Source: an uncultured Collinsella sp. (lineage in GTDB: Bacteria > Actinomycetota > Coriobacteriia > Coriobacteriales > Coriobacteriaceae). Taken from it: 37,170 nucleotides of DNA. The notes beneath the pieces were generated by a model. The model was given only the letters and a program-made list of their open reading frames with translations. It was not told the DNA's origin and ran no database searches. The translations under genes were made by a program, and so were the position numbers. The stretch is from contig USLO01000002.1 of NCBI GenBank assembly GCA_900555515.1, forward strand, positions 1 to 37,170. Reading direction: 5' to 3'. Below, piece after piece: positions 15,056-23,370 of this stretch; positions within the stretch are counted from its first letter, which is position 1; every line of letters starts with the position of its first letter.

Positions 15056-15281
15056 AGGCGTGCTGTATGGGGTGGGCCGCGCAATCGGCTGGCCAGGGAC
15101 GAAGGTGGTCATGAAGGCGCGCCGCTCGCTTGCGGACACGAAGCGCATCCTTCGCGAGGAGGGCGCCTTCGACGGTGCCGAGCTCGTAGAGGACTGTGGG
15201 CTTCCGGGCGAGCGCGTGTACCGTTTGCTCGACGATGTGCCCGATCGGGGCAGCTACTTCTCGACGATGGTGGTGCGCTAG
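15048..15281 (+). pseudogene. cbiL: Internally deleted cbiL (cobalt-factor II / precorrin-2 C20-methyltransferase remnant)
   Basis: A 77-codon frame that looks like both ends of CbiL joined together. The first ten residues, MSKGVLYGVG, match the usual start of CbiL, which should continue into a VGPGDPELLTLKA-like SAM-binding loop. Instead it runs through RAIGWPG into VVMKARRSLADTKRIL, then AELVEDCGLPGERVYRL and a terminal SYFSTMVVR, which is the family's C-terminal region. Intact CbiL has roughly 230-260 residues, so about 150-180 residues, including the SAM pocket, are missing. The frame is kept, the start overlaps cbiD by 8 bases and cbiG starts at the next base after the stop, as if the operon once held a full gene. 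The fragment cannot be an active methyltransferase on its own. The assignment rests on remembered family motifs. Confidence 0.7.
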
Positions 15282-16415
15282 ATGAGGGTTTCCTGCATAG
15301 CGTTCACTGAGAGGGGGTATGCGTTGGCGGAGCGCACCGCACGCGCGCTTTCCGATTGCGCACAGACAGGTGAAGATGACCCTGGCTGGGACGTTTCCGT
15401 TTCGCGCGGGTTCGGCGAGGGGAAGGCCGACCTGCGCGCATGGACGGCGCTCGCGTGGGAAGCGTCGGACGCGCTTCTGTTCGTGGGCGCGGCGGGCATC
15501 GCCGTGCGGGCGATCGCGCCGCATGTCGCCTCGAAGGCAACCGATTCCGCGGTTGTGGCGATCGACGAGGCGGGGCGCTTTGCCGTCCCGCTTTTGTCGG
15601 GGCATTTGGGCGGTGCGAACGAGCTTGCGCAAACTGTGGCACGCGCGGCAGGGGCCATCCCCGTCATCACCACGGCGACCGACGTCCGCGGCGTGTGGGC
15701 GGTGGATACGTGGGCGCGCTGTGCGGGGCTCGCCGTTTCGAATCCCGAGGCCATCAAGCGAGTGTCGGCGCGGCTGCTTTCGGGCGGGCGCGTGGCGCTC
15801 TATTCCGACATGCCGATTTCGGGACAGCCGCCTGAGGGGGTTGACATTGCGTCCGACCGCGCTCGGGCCGATATCGTCGTGTCGCCGTTCGCTGGCGCGA
15901 ATGCAGGTGCGTCCGTTCGCGCGTCGGAGACAACGGGCGAGGTCGTGCCCGCCGGTGAGACGTGGAAGCCGGCGGGCGTGCGGGCGCACGCGCCTGCGCC
16001 CGAGCCGCTTCGCCTTGTCGTGCCCTGCATCGTTGCGGGCATAGGGTGCCGTCGCGGTGCGTGCGCCGAAGCGATCGAGGAGGCGTTTCTTCTCGCGTGC
16101 GGGCAGGCAGGTATCTCGCCTTCGGCCGTGCGCAAGGCGGCGACGATCGACGTGAAGGCGCACGAGGAGGGTCTGCTCGCCTTCTGCCGCGCGCGCAATA
16201 TCCCGCTTGCGATGTATTCCGCAGATGAGTTGTCGCAAGTCGTAGGCAGCGTTTCGCCATCTGATTTCGTGCGCGCGACGGTTGGGGTCGACAACGTGTG
16301 CGAGCGCGCGGCGCTCGCGGACGGGGGCAAACTTATCTTCCCGAAGCTCGCTCACGGCGGCGTGACCGTCGCGTTTTCCAAGGTAACTATCGAACTTTCG
16401 TTTAAGGAGCGGTGA
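15282..16415 (+). CDS. cbiG: Cobalt-precorrin-5A hydrolase
   Basis: A 377-residue CbiG protein that opens the delta-lactone ring and releases acetaldehyde in the anaerobic pathway. The N-terminal and central domains show FVGAAGIAVRAIAPHVASKATD and LLSGHLGGANELA, diagnostic for CbiG. The C-terminal CobE-like domain contains VAGIGCRRGACAEAIEEAF and DVKAHEEGLLAFCRARNIPL. A variable Ala/Gly/Pro-rich linker joins them near residues 205-240. It starts directly after the cbiL remnant stop and ends with TGA overlapping the ATG of cbiH. No defect is seen. Confidence 0.93.
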   Translation: MRVSCIAFTERGYALAERTARALSDCAQTGEDDPGWDVSVSRGFGEGKADLRAWTALAWEASDALLFVGAAGIAVRAIAPHVASKATDSAVVAIDEAGRFAVPLLSGHLGGANELAQTVARAAGAIPVITTATDVRGVWAVDTWARCAGLAVSNPEAIKRVSARLLSGGRVALYSDMPISGQPPEGVDIASDRARADIVVSPFAGANAGASVRASETTGEVVPAGETWKPAGVRAHAPAPEPLRLVVPCIVAGIGCRRGACAEAIEEAFLLACGQAGISPSAVRKAATIDVKAHEEGLLAFCRARNIPLAMYSADELSQVVGSVSPSDFVRATVGVDNVCERAALADGGKLIFPKLAHGGVTVAFSKVTIELSFKER

Positions 16416-17158
16416 TGGGAAAGCTCTTCGTGGTGGGGATCGGCCCGGGCGGCCCCGACGGCATGACGATTGCGGCCCGGCGCGCGCTCGAGGCGGCCGA
16501 CATCGTTGTGGGGTACACGAAATACGTGGAGCTCGCGCTCGCCGCCGTGCCTGACGCGGCGCATCTCGCGACACCGATGATGCACGAGGTCGAACGGTGC
16601 CGCCTGGCGCTTTCGCGCGCGCAGAGCGGAGAAGCCGTGGCGCTCGTGTGCAGCGGTGACGCGGGCGTGTACGGCATGGCGAGCCCCGTGCTGGATCTTG
16701 CGGAGGACTACCCCGATGTAGACGTGGAAGTTATCGCCGGGGCCACCGCGGCTCAGAGCGGGTCGGCGGTGCTCGGCGCCCCGCTTGCCCACGACTTCGC
16801 GGTCGTGTCGCTCTCCGACCTGCTCACGCCGTGGGAGGTCATCGAGCGCAGGCTCGCCGCCGTGGCGAGCGCCGACTTCTGCATCTGTTTGTACAACCCA
16901 CGCAGCAGAAAGCGCGCCGACAGGCTCTCGCGCGCGGCGAAGATTATGCTCGAATGGAAGGTCCCCGACACGCTCTGCGGCTGGGTGCGCAACATCGGGC
17001 GCGAGGGGCAGCAGTCGGGCATGTGCAGGCTCTCCGAGCTGGGGGAGCTCGATGCCGACATGTTCACCACCGTGTTCGTCGGCAACGCGGACACGAAGCG
17101 CGTAGGCGGCCGTATGGTCACGCCGCGCGGGTATCGGGAGATTCCATGCGAAAGGTAA
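16415..17158 (+). CDS. cbiH: Cobalt-precorrin-3B C17-methyltransferase
   Basis: A 247-residue tetrapyrrole methylase of the CbiH/CobJ type, catalysing C17 methylation with ring contraction. It begins MGKLFVVGIGPGGPDGMTIAARRAL with the SAM-binding glycine loop, then DIVVGYTKYVEL, ALVCSGDAGVYGMASPVL and VIAGATAAQSGSAVLGAPLAHDFAVVSLSDLLTPW, the strongest family signature. LYNPRSRKRADRL follows. ATG 16415 fits AAGGAG (six bases upstream) better than the GTG at 16412, and overlaps the cbiG stop as TGATG. The 3' end overlaps cbiE-cbiT by 13 bases. This is the single-domain form without a fused ferredoxin. Confidence 0.94.
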   Translation: MGKLFVVGIGPGGPDGMTIAARRALEAADIVVGYTKYVELALAAVPDAAHLATPMMHEVERCRLALSRAQSGEAVALVCSGDAGVYGMASPVLDLAEDYPDVDVEVIAGATAAQSGSAVLGAPLAHDFAVVSLSDLLTPWEVIERRLAAVASADFCICLYNPRSRKRADRLSRAAKIMLEWKVPDTLCGWVRNIGREGQQSGMCRLSELGELDADMFTTVFVGNADTKRVGGRMVTPRGYREIPCER

Positions 17159-18549
17159 CGATCATCGGGGCGGGGCCCGGAAACCCCGACTTGCTCTCGC
17201 GCGCGGCGCTCGACGCGATCGACATCGCCGACGTGGTCATCGGCGCTCATCGCGCGCTTGTCGGCATCGACGTGCCGCCCGACGTGGTGAGATGCGAGCT
17301 CGTGAAGACCGCGGATATCGTCGCCGCGCTCACCGATGCGGCGTCGTGGCAGCGCGCCGTGGTCGTGATGACGGGCGATGTGGGGCTGTTCAGCGGCGCG
17401 CGCCGCCTGGTGGAGGCGCTCTCCGGCGACGCGCAGGTGGACGTGCGCGTCATTCCCGGCATAAGCTCAGCGTCGTATCTCGCCGCGCGCCTCGCGCGTC
17501 CATGGCAGGATTGGCGCTTCGCGAGCGCTCACGGCGTGGCGTGCGACATCGTGGCCGAGGCCGAGCGCGCGGGTGAGCTCTTCCTCGCCACGTCGGGCGG
17601 GGAAGACCCCTCGCGGCTTTCGTGTGAGCTTGTGCAAGCGGGCTTTGGGGACGCGCGCGTGACGGTGGCCGAGCGCTTGTCGTACCCCGACGAGCGCATC
17701 ACCTGCGCGACCGCAAGTGAAATCGCAGGTCAGACGTTTGACGACTTGAACGTGATGCTTATCGAGTTCGCAGGCGGCGCCGGGTCGCCTGTGGGCTCTA
17801 GCGCATCTCTCGCCGCGAGCTCCCGCTGGCCGTACGCTTCTTCGGGCATTCCCGACGAGCTCTTCATCCGCGGCGACGTTCCCATGACCAAGCAGGAGGT
17901 ACGCGCCGTCGCGCTCGCGAAGCTTCGCCTTACCGCGACCGACACCGTGTGGGACGTCGGCGCCGGCACGGGGAGCGTGTCGATCGAGGCGGCGCTCGTC
18001 GCGCGAGCGGGGTCGGTATGGGCGGTCGAGCGCAACGCGACCGGCGTGCGGCTCATCCGAGAGAACGCGGATGCATTCGGGTGCGGCAACGTGCATGCGG
18101 TCCCCGGTGTCGCCCCCGAAGCGCTCGCGAAACTGCCCGTCCCCGACGCCGTGTTCGTCGGCGGGAGCGCGGGTAAGCTTCCCTCCATCGTGGAGGCGGC
18201 GCTCGAGAAGAACTCGCAGGTTCGCCTGTGCGTGCCATGCGTCACCGTTGAGACGCTCACCGTGGCGTGCGCGCTCCTTTCTGGTTCGCGCTTTAAGGGG
18301 TTCGAGGCGTGCCAGGTGTCGGCCGCCCGCGCCGAGGCTGTAGGCTCGCACCATCTTATGAAGGCGCAAAACCCCGTGTTCCTCGTCAGCGCGCGTGGTG
18401 CGGGCGCGGATGCCGAGGAGCTTGCCGAAGTCGGGGCGCTTGCTGAGTCGCCTGTCGGGGAGGACCCCTCTGCCGAGGGGAACCCATCCGTTGGGGTGGT
18501 CTCGCTTGCTAACTGCAACGCCGCAGGTGGGGAAGGCGGTGCCCGGTGA
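17146..18549 (+). CDS. cbiET: Fused CbiE-CbiT: cobalt-precorrin-7 C5-methyltransferase and cobalt-precorrin-6B C15-methyltransferase/decarboxylase
   Basis: A 467-residue bifunctional protein. Residues 1-210 are a CbiE-type methylase: MRKVTIIGAGPGNPDLLSRAA, VVIGAHRALVG, VMTGDVGLFSGARRL and IPGISSASYLAARLARPW. Residues about 240-440 are CbiT: GIPDELFIRGDVPMTKQEVRAVALAKL leads to the methyltransferase motif VWDVGAGTGSVSIEAAL at 268, and AVFVGGSAGKLPSIVEAAL follows. The fusion corresponds to aerobic CobL, and separate cbiE and cbiT occur in Salmonella. The last 45 or so residues are an Ala/Glu/Gly-rich tail. ATG 17146 is the first start that gives a proper CbiE N-terminus; the longer open frame upstream is antisense-like. 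GTGA at the end overlaps cbiA. Confidence 0.93.
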   Translation: MRKVTIIGAGPGNPDLLSRAALDAIDIADVVIGAHRALVGIDVPPDVVRCELVKTADIVAALTDAASWQRAVVVMTGDVGLFSGARRLVEALSGDAQVDVRVIPGISSASYLAARLARPWQDWRFASAHGVACDIVAEAERAGELFLATSGGEDPSRLSCELVQAGFGDARVTVAERLSYPDERITCATASEIAGQTFDDLNVMLIEFAGGAGSPVGSSASLAASSRWPYASSGIPDELFIRGDVPMTKQEVRAVALAKLRLTATDTVWDVGAGTGSVSIEAALVARAGSVWAVERNATGVRLIRENADAFGCGNVHAVPGVAPEALAKLPVPDAVFVGGSAGKLPSIVEAALEKNSQVRLCVPCVTVETLTVACALLSGSRFKGFEACQVSAARAEAVGSHHLMKAQNPVFLVSARGAGADAEELAEVGALAESPVGEDPSAEGNPSVGVVSLANCNAAGGEGGAR

Positions 18550-19928
18550 GCACGTCCATTCCGCGCTTCATGGTCGCTGCGCCCTCGAGCGGGAGCGGCA
18601 AGACGGTCGTAACGTGCGCGCTCCTGCGCGCGCTCGCGCACCGCGGCCTCGCATGCGCGGCCTTCAAATGCGGCCCCGACTACATTGACCCGCTCTTTCA
18701 TCGCCGCGTCGTGGGTGCGCGCTCGGGCAACTTAGACGGCTTCTTCACCGACGCCCCGACGCTGCGCGCCCTGCTCGCACGCGGCGCTGCGGGCGCGGAT
18801 GTCGCGGTGCTCGAGGGGGTCATGGGCTTCTACGACGGCATGGCGCCCGGCGTGGCCGATGCGAGCAGCTACCAGGTTGCGCGAGACACGGAAACGCCGG
18901 TCGTTTTAGTGGTGAACGGGCGCGGGGCGTCTTTATCGCTCGCCGCCGTAATCCGCGGCATCGCCGAGTTCCTGCCTTGTGCGAACGTGCGCGGCGTCGT
19001 GCTGAACAAGACGAGCGCCGCTGCCTGCGCCTACGCGAAGCCTGCGATCGAGAAGCACACGGGCGTCGCGGTTTTGGGTAATATCCCCGCCGACGAGGCG
19101 TTCTCGCTCGAAAGCCGGCATCTGGGGCTTGTGACCGCCGACGAGGTCGAGCAGCTCTCCGCGCGCATCGACAAGATGGCCGAGCTGGTGGAAAAGAGCG
19201 TCGACGTCGACCGCTTGCTCGAAATAGCGGCGACGGCACCCGATATCCGCGAGGATCCTTACCGGTTGGAGCCGATCGCGGGAGCGCGGCCCATCATCGC
19301 CGTCGCGCGTGACGAGGCGTTCTCGTTCTACTACGAGGAGAACCTGCGCGCGCTCGTGGACCTGGGTTGCGAGCTGGCCTTTTTCAGCCCCCTGTGTGAT
19401 AGCGAGTTGCCCCGGGGGACAAGCGCCCTCTATCTGGGGGGCGGCTACCCGGAGCTCCATGCGCGGCAGCTCTCCGAGAACGCGCCGATGCGCGAGGCGG
19501 TGCGGCGCGCGGTGGAATCCGGCATGCCGACGGTTGCCGAATGCGGTGGGTTTCTGTACCTGCAGCGCGAAATCTCCGATAGCGAGGGGCGGCGCTGGCC
19601 TGTTGCGGGCGCCCTTGAGGGCGCAAGCGAGAACGGGGGAAGGCTGTCCCATTTCGGGTACGTGGAGCTCACTTCCCAACGCGACGGGCTCTACGGGCCG
19701 CGCGGCACACGCATCCGCGCGCACGAGTTCCACTACTGGCAGTCCACCTGCCCGGGCGGCGACTTCTGGGCGCAGAAGCCCCGGCGCGACAAGGGCTGGC
19801 CGTGCATGACGACCACCCCGTCCCTGGTTGCGGGCTTCCCGCATGTGTACTATCCTGCGAACCCCGACGTTGCGCGCGCGTTCGCGTCTGCCGCAGCGTC
19901 GTTCGCAGAGAGGAGACGGCATGGCTGA
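18546..19928 (+). CDS. cbiA: Cobyrinate a,c-diamide synthase
   Basis: A 460-residue glutamine-dependent amidotransferase that amidates the a and c side chains of cobyrinate. The N-terminal ATP-binding domain has VAAPSSGSGKTVVTCALL and AFKCGPDYIDPLFHRRVVGARSGNLD, diagnostic for CbiA/CobB, followed by VLEGVMGFYDG. The C-terminal class I glutaminase-like domain has LYLGGGYPELHARQLSEN and VAECGGFLYL with the nucleophile Cys333. The start is a GTG overlapping the cbiE-cbiT stop (GTGA). The stop overlaps the start of cobT. Substrate order in the pathway fits the neighbouring genes. Confidence 0.95.
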   Translation: MSTSIPRFMVAAPSSGSGKTVVTCALLRALAHRGLACAAFKCGPDYIDPLFHRRVVGARSGNLDGFFTDAPTLRALLARGAAGADVAVLEGVMGFYDGMAPGVADASSYQVARDTETPVVLVVNGRGASLSLAAVIRGIAEFLPCANVRGVVLNKTSAAACAYAKPAIEKHTGVAVLGNIPADEAFSLESRHLGLVTADEVEQLSARIDKMAELVEKSVDVDRLLEIAATAPDIREDPYRLEPIAGARPIIAVARDEAFSFYYEENLRALVDLGCELAFFSPLCDSELPRGTSALYLGGGYPELHARQLSENAPMREAVRRAVESGMPTVAECGGFLYLQREISDSEGRRWPVAGALEGASENGGRLSHFGYVELTSQRDGLYGPRGTRIRAHEFHYWQSTCPGGDFWAQKPRRDKGWPCMTTTPSLVAGFPHVYYPANPDVARAFASAAASFAERRRHG

Positions 19929-21063
19929 AGCAACCGAAACCGCGCTTGCCTGCATCCGCGAGGAAGTCGAGCGCGCGTTCTCGTCGGCGCCGGGCGCCGT
20001 GCTCGAAGTCGCGCTCTCCCGGATCACGCCCGCAGACGAGTGCGCCCGCGCCGCCGCGTACGCCGCGTGGGACTCCATCGCGCACCCCTTGGGGGGATTG
20101 GGCGACTTTGAAGACGCCGTCGCGCGTGTCGCCGCAGCTCAGGGGAGCGCCGAGGTGGCCGAGTTTCCCCGTGCGCTCGCGGTATTCTTCTCCGACAACG
20201 GGGTCGTTGCCGAAGGCGTGTCGCAAAGCGGGCAAGACGTGACGCGAGCCGTCGCGCGCAACATGTGCGAGGGGGCTACGAGCGCCTGCCGCATGGCGGC
20301 GTTCGCGGGTGCCGAGGTCGTGCCCGTCGACGTGGGTATGGCTCGGAGCATAGAAGACGCGCGCATGGTGCGCGCGAACGTGCGGCGGGGGAGCGGCAAC
20401 ATCGCGCACGGATTCGCTATGTCTCGCGAAGAGGCCGTGCGCGCGATCGAGGTCGGAATCGCCGTCGCGTGCGGGCTTGCCCGCGCCGGCGTACGCCTTC
20501 TCGCCGCGGGCGAGATGGGCATCGGCAACACGACCACCTCGGCGGCGGTGGCCGCAGTGCTCATCCGGGCGGACGTGCGGAGCCTCGTCGGGCGCGGCGC
20601 GGGGCTCTCGGACGCCTCGCTCGCGCGCAAGCGCGACGTTGTCGAGCGCGCTATCGACGCGAACTCGCCCGATCCCGCCGACCCGATCGACGTGCTCTCG
20701 AAGGTGGGTGGCTTCGACATCGCAGCGATGTGCGGCTTCTATCTGGGGGCCGCGGCCTCGAAGGCGCCGGCGCTCCTCGACGGGGTCATATCCTGCACGG
20801 CGGCCCTGTGCGCGGCGCGCCTGTGCCCCAACGCCTTGGGCTACCTCCTGGGCACCCATGCATCAAGCGAACCCGCAAGCCAGGAGCTCCTTCGCGAGCT
20901 CGGCATAAAGGCACCCCTCGACGCAGGCATGCACTTGGGCGAGGGCGCGGGCGCCATGGCGTATCTGCCCCTTCTGGATTCGGCGCTGCGCGTGTACCGG
21001 GATGGGAAGACGTTCGCGTCGACTGGCATGGCTGCTTACGAGCATTTCGAGGCCGGGAAATGA
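19921..21063 (+). CDS. cobT: Nicotinate-nucleotide--dimethylbenzimidazole phosphoribosyltransferase
   Basis: A 380-residue CobT enzyme that activates the lower-ligand base to its alpha-ribazole phosphate. Landmarks: FFSDNGVVAEGVSQSGQDVT, the LLAAGEMGIGNTTTSAAV block that binds phosphate, and LGEGAGAM near the end with Glu341, equivalent to the catalytic Glu of Salmonella CobT. GVSQSGQDVT matches the family's GVS.. block. GAGAGGAG lies before ATG 19921, and the first bases overlap the cbiA stop. No lower-ligand biosynthesis genes (bza or bluB) are present in the window, so the base may be acquired or made elsewhere. Confidence 0.94.
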   Translation: MAEATETALACIREEVERAFSSAPGAVLEVALSRITPADECARAAAYAAWDSIAHPLGGLGDFEDAVARVAAAQGSAEVAEFPRALAVFFSDNGVVAEGVSQSGQDVTRAVARNMCEGATSACRMAAFAGAEVVPVDVGMARSIEDARMVRANVRRGSGNIAHGFAMSREEAVRAIEVGIAVACGLARAGVRLLAAGEMGIGNTTTSAAVAAVLIRADVRSLVGRGAGLSDASLARKRDVVERAIDANSPDPADPIDVLSKVGGFDIAAMCGFYLGAAASKAPALLDGVISCTAALCAARLCPNALGYLLGTHASSEPASQELLRELGIKAPLDAGMHLGEGAGAMAYLPLLDSALRVYRDGKTFASTGMAAYEHFEAGK

Positions 21064-21608
21064 CGGTGACGCTCGTTATCGGCGCCGCCGGGAGCGGCAA
21101 GAGCGCCTACGCCGAGTCCCTGTGCCTCGGGCACGACGGCCCCCGCGTGTACCTGGCAACGATGGAGCCCTTTGGGGAAGAGGGCGCCCGCCGTATCGCG
21201 CGCCATCGGGCGCTGCGCGAGGGCAAGGGATTTTCCACCCTCGAGCGCACGCGTGACGTGGGCGCCGCAGTGCCCAGGCTTCCGCGCGGCTGCACGCTTC
21301 TTTTGGAGGACGTGGGCAACCTGGTTGCGAACGAGCTCTTCGCGGAAGGTGGCTTGTCCCCACGTGACCCCGACGCTGCGGCGCGCGAGGTGCTCGGAGA
21401 CATCGAACGGCTCGCTCAGGCCGCTGCGTATACGGTGGTGGTCACCGTCGACGTGTTCGCCGATGGGATGCGCTACGATGAGGGGACCGAGGCATGGAGG
21501 CGCGCGCTCGCGCGCGTGAACGCGGGCGTGGCGGCGCTGGCCGACCGCGCAGTCGAAGTGGTATGCGGGATTCCCGTGTGGATGAAAGGCGAAGGACCTA
21601 CAAGGTGA
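21060..21608 (+). CDS. cobU: Adenosylcobinamide kinase / adenosylcobinamide-phosphate guanylyltransferase
   Basis: A 182-residue bifunctional CobU. Walker A is GAAGSGKSAYAE near residues 7-18. VYLATMEPFGEEGARRIARHRALREG contains the RIAxHRxxR motif whose histidine is guanylylated in Salmonella CobU. LLLEDVGNLVANELF replaces the usual metal-binding segment, and the protein ends VVCGIPVWMKGEGPTR. It starts by ATGA overlap with cobT and ends by GTGA overlap with cobS. A second, incomplete CobU-like domain is fused to a phosphatase two genes downstream. Confidence 0.92.
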   Translation: MTVTLVIGAAGSGKSAYAESLCLGHDGPRVYLATMEPFGEEGARRIARHRALREGKGFSTLERTRDVGAAVPRLPRGCTLLLEDVGNLVANELFAEGGLSPRDPDAAAREVLGDIERLAQAAAYTVVVTVDVFADGMRYDEGTEAWRRALARVNAGVAALADRAVEVVCGIPVWMKGEGPTR

Positions 21609-22372
21609 AGATAGCAGAGGCAATCGGCGCGGCGTTCGGAACGTTCTCGCGCATCCCCGTCCCGAAATCGGCTTGGACCGATTTCGGGTCAACCCATGCG
21701 CTTGCCGCGTTTCCCCTGGTGGGCCTTGCGGAAGGCTTACTCATGACGTCGTGGGGGTACGTGGCGAACCTGCTCGGCGTGCCTGCGACCATCGTCGCGG
21801 CCGTGCTCGTGGCGCTGCCTGTGGCGGTGACGGGAGGCATCCACCTAGACGGGCTCTGCGACACCTCCGATGCGCTTGCAAGTTGGGCCCCGCGCGAGCG
21901 AAAGCTAGAGATCATGCACGACCCGCGGGCGGGCGCCTTCGGGGTCATCGGTGTTGTTGTGTACCTTATTCTGCAGTTTTCCCTGTTCACCGCGCTGCCG
22001 CTTACGGCGGGGACGTTCCTCTCGCTTCTGTGCTCGCTCGTGTTCTCCCGCGCGCTTTCGGGGCTCGCCGTTGAATGCTGGCCTGCCGCGCGGGCGGACG
22101 GCATGGCCGCGGGGCTCTCGCCTGAGAAGAAGCGCGCGGCGATCGTCGTGCCGCTTTGCGCTTTCGCTGCGGCTTCGGCTGCAGGGATGGTCGCGTGCGC
22201 TCAGGCCGTCGGCGCCCTTATGGCGGTGGCGGGGCTTTTGGCGCTCGCGTGGTATCGCCATGTTGCCCTGTCCCGCTTCGGCGGGGTGACGGGGGATTTG
22301 GCCGGATGGTTTCTGCAATGGGCCGAGCTCGCGATGCTTGCCATGCTGGTGGCGGGGGGCATGCTCCTATGA
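21605..22372 (+). CDS. cobS: Adenosylcobinamide-GDP ribazoletransferase (cobalamin synthase)
   Basis: A 255-residue polytopic membrane enzyme that joins AdoCbi-GDP to alpha-ribazole (phosphate), the last assembly step. The N-terminus has the family pattern AAFGTFSRIPVP, and the catalytic Asp-rich motif GGIHLDGLCDTSDAL follows in the first third. HDPRAGAFGVIGVVVYLILQF is also conserved. Several strongly hydrophobic helices follow. The start is GTG 21605 overlapping the cobU stop; the longer open frame from 21494 is a shadow of cobU. Its stop overlaps the start of the next gene. Confidence 0.93.
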   Translation: MKIAEAIGAAFGTFSRIPVPKSAWTDFGSTHALAAFPLVGLAEGLLMTSWGYVANLLGVPATIVAAVLVALPVAVTGGIHLDGLCDTSDALASWAPRERKLEIMHDPRAGAFGVIGVVVYLILQFSLFTALPLTAGTFLSLLCSLVFSRALSGLAVECWPAARADGMAAGLSPEKKRAAIVVPLCAFAAASAAGMVACAQAVGALMAVAGLLALAWYRHVALSRFGGVTGDLAGWFLQWAELAMLAMLVAGGMLL

Positions 22373-23370
22373 TGCTCGTGGTAGGTGGCGCGCATTCGGG
22401 GAAGAGGGCCTTCGTGCGCGAAAAGCTCGGGTTCGCGGCGGACGATTTCGTCGACGCGGCGCAGCTAGCGGAGGGCGGCGTGCCCGCGGCTTTTGCCGGC
22501 CGCGTCGCGTACCGTGCTGAGGAACTCGTACGCGCGCTCGACGCTGACCGGGCGCTCGAGCGGCTGATCGGCTTCGACGCAGTGATTCTGTCCTTGGTCG
22601 GCTCGGGGGTCGTCCCCATGCGTGCGGAAGACGCCCAATGGCGCGAGCGCGCGGGGCGCCTGGGATGCGCGCTCGCTGCGCGCGCCGACGTCGTCGTGTG
22701 CATGACGTGCGGGATTCCCCAGGTCATCAAAGGAAACCTTGCCGATGCGCCTCGAGGGACGCTGGGCGCGGGCGCGCCTTTGGAAGTCGTCTTCGTGCGC
22801 CATGGTGCCACGGCGGGCACGGAAGACCATCGCTACAGCGGGGCGGGCACCGACGAGCCCCTGTCGAGCGCGGGCGAGCGCGCTTTGCGCGACCTCGCGT
22901 GCGCTCGTGACGTGTTCCGTGTTATCACGAGCGGCATGGCCCGCACCGACCAGACGGCGCGCATCCTCTTCCCGAACGCGGAGCTTATGGCGTGCCCCGG
23001 TCTGCGCGAGATGGATTTCGGTGACTTCGAGGGGCGAAGCGCTGCCGAGCTTAAAGAGGATGTGCGCTACCGCGCCTGGGTAGACTCCTGGTGCGAGACG
23101 CGCTGCCCGCATGGCGAGGGCAAGAGCGATTTCACCCGCCGCGTCGTCGCGGCGTTTCGGGAGGCGTGCGAATCGGAGCGCGCCCAGGGGAGTGGGCGCG
23201 CCGTCTTCGTCGTTCACGCGGGTACCGTGAAAGCGCTGCTCTCCGAGCTAGCTGTCCCGAAAATGGGATACTTCGACGTGCATACCGAGCCGGGCGGCGC
23301 ATGGGCCGCCACCTGGGATGGGCGCTGCCTTCGCGACGTTCGCCCCGCTTTGGGGGGCGATGCCCGGTGA
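22372..23370 (+). CDS. cobC: Fusion of a degenerate CobU-like domain with an alpha-ribazole phosphatase (CobC-type)
   Basis: A 332-residue protein with two domains. Residues 1-135 resemble CobU (VVGGAHSGKRAFV, VILSLVGSGVVPM, GIPQVIKG) but the Walker A ends in Arg instead of Ser/Thr and the RIAxHRxxR guanylylation segment is missing, so kinase/transferase activity is doubtful. Residues about 138-332 are a histidine phosphatase: VFVRHGATAGTEDHRYSG with R143-H144-G145, SGMARTDQTA, the LREMDFGDFEGR block typical of CobC, and VVHAGTVKAL with His282. It should remove the 5'-phosphate from alpha-ribazole phosphate or cobalamin phosphate. ATG 22372 or 22369 are both possible. The stop overlaps cbiB. 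Confidence 0.85.
   Translation: MLVVGGAHSGKRAFVREKLGFAADDFVDAAQLAEGGVPAAFAGRVAYRAEELVRALDADRALERLIGFDAVILSLVGSGVVPMRAEDAQWRERAGRLGCALAARADVVVCMTCGIPQVIKGNLADAPRGTLGAGAPLEVVFVRHGATAGTEDHRYSGAGTDEPLSSAGERALRDLACARDVFRVITSGMARTDQTARILFPNAELMACPGLREMDFGDFEGRSAAELKEDVRYRAWVDSWCETRCPHGEGKSDFTRRVVAAFREACESERAQGSGRAVFVVHAGTVKALLSELAVPKMGYFDVHTEPGGAWAATWDGRCLRDVRPALGGDAR

Noticed and set aside
19669..20859. 396-residue minus-strand frame opposite cbiA-cobT
   Set aside because: The composition is that of antisense high-G+C sequence, and both underlying genes are firmly identified.
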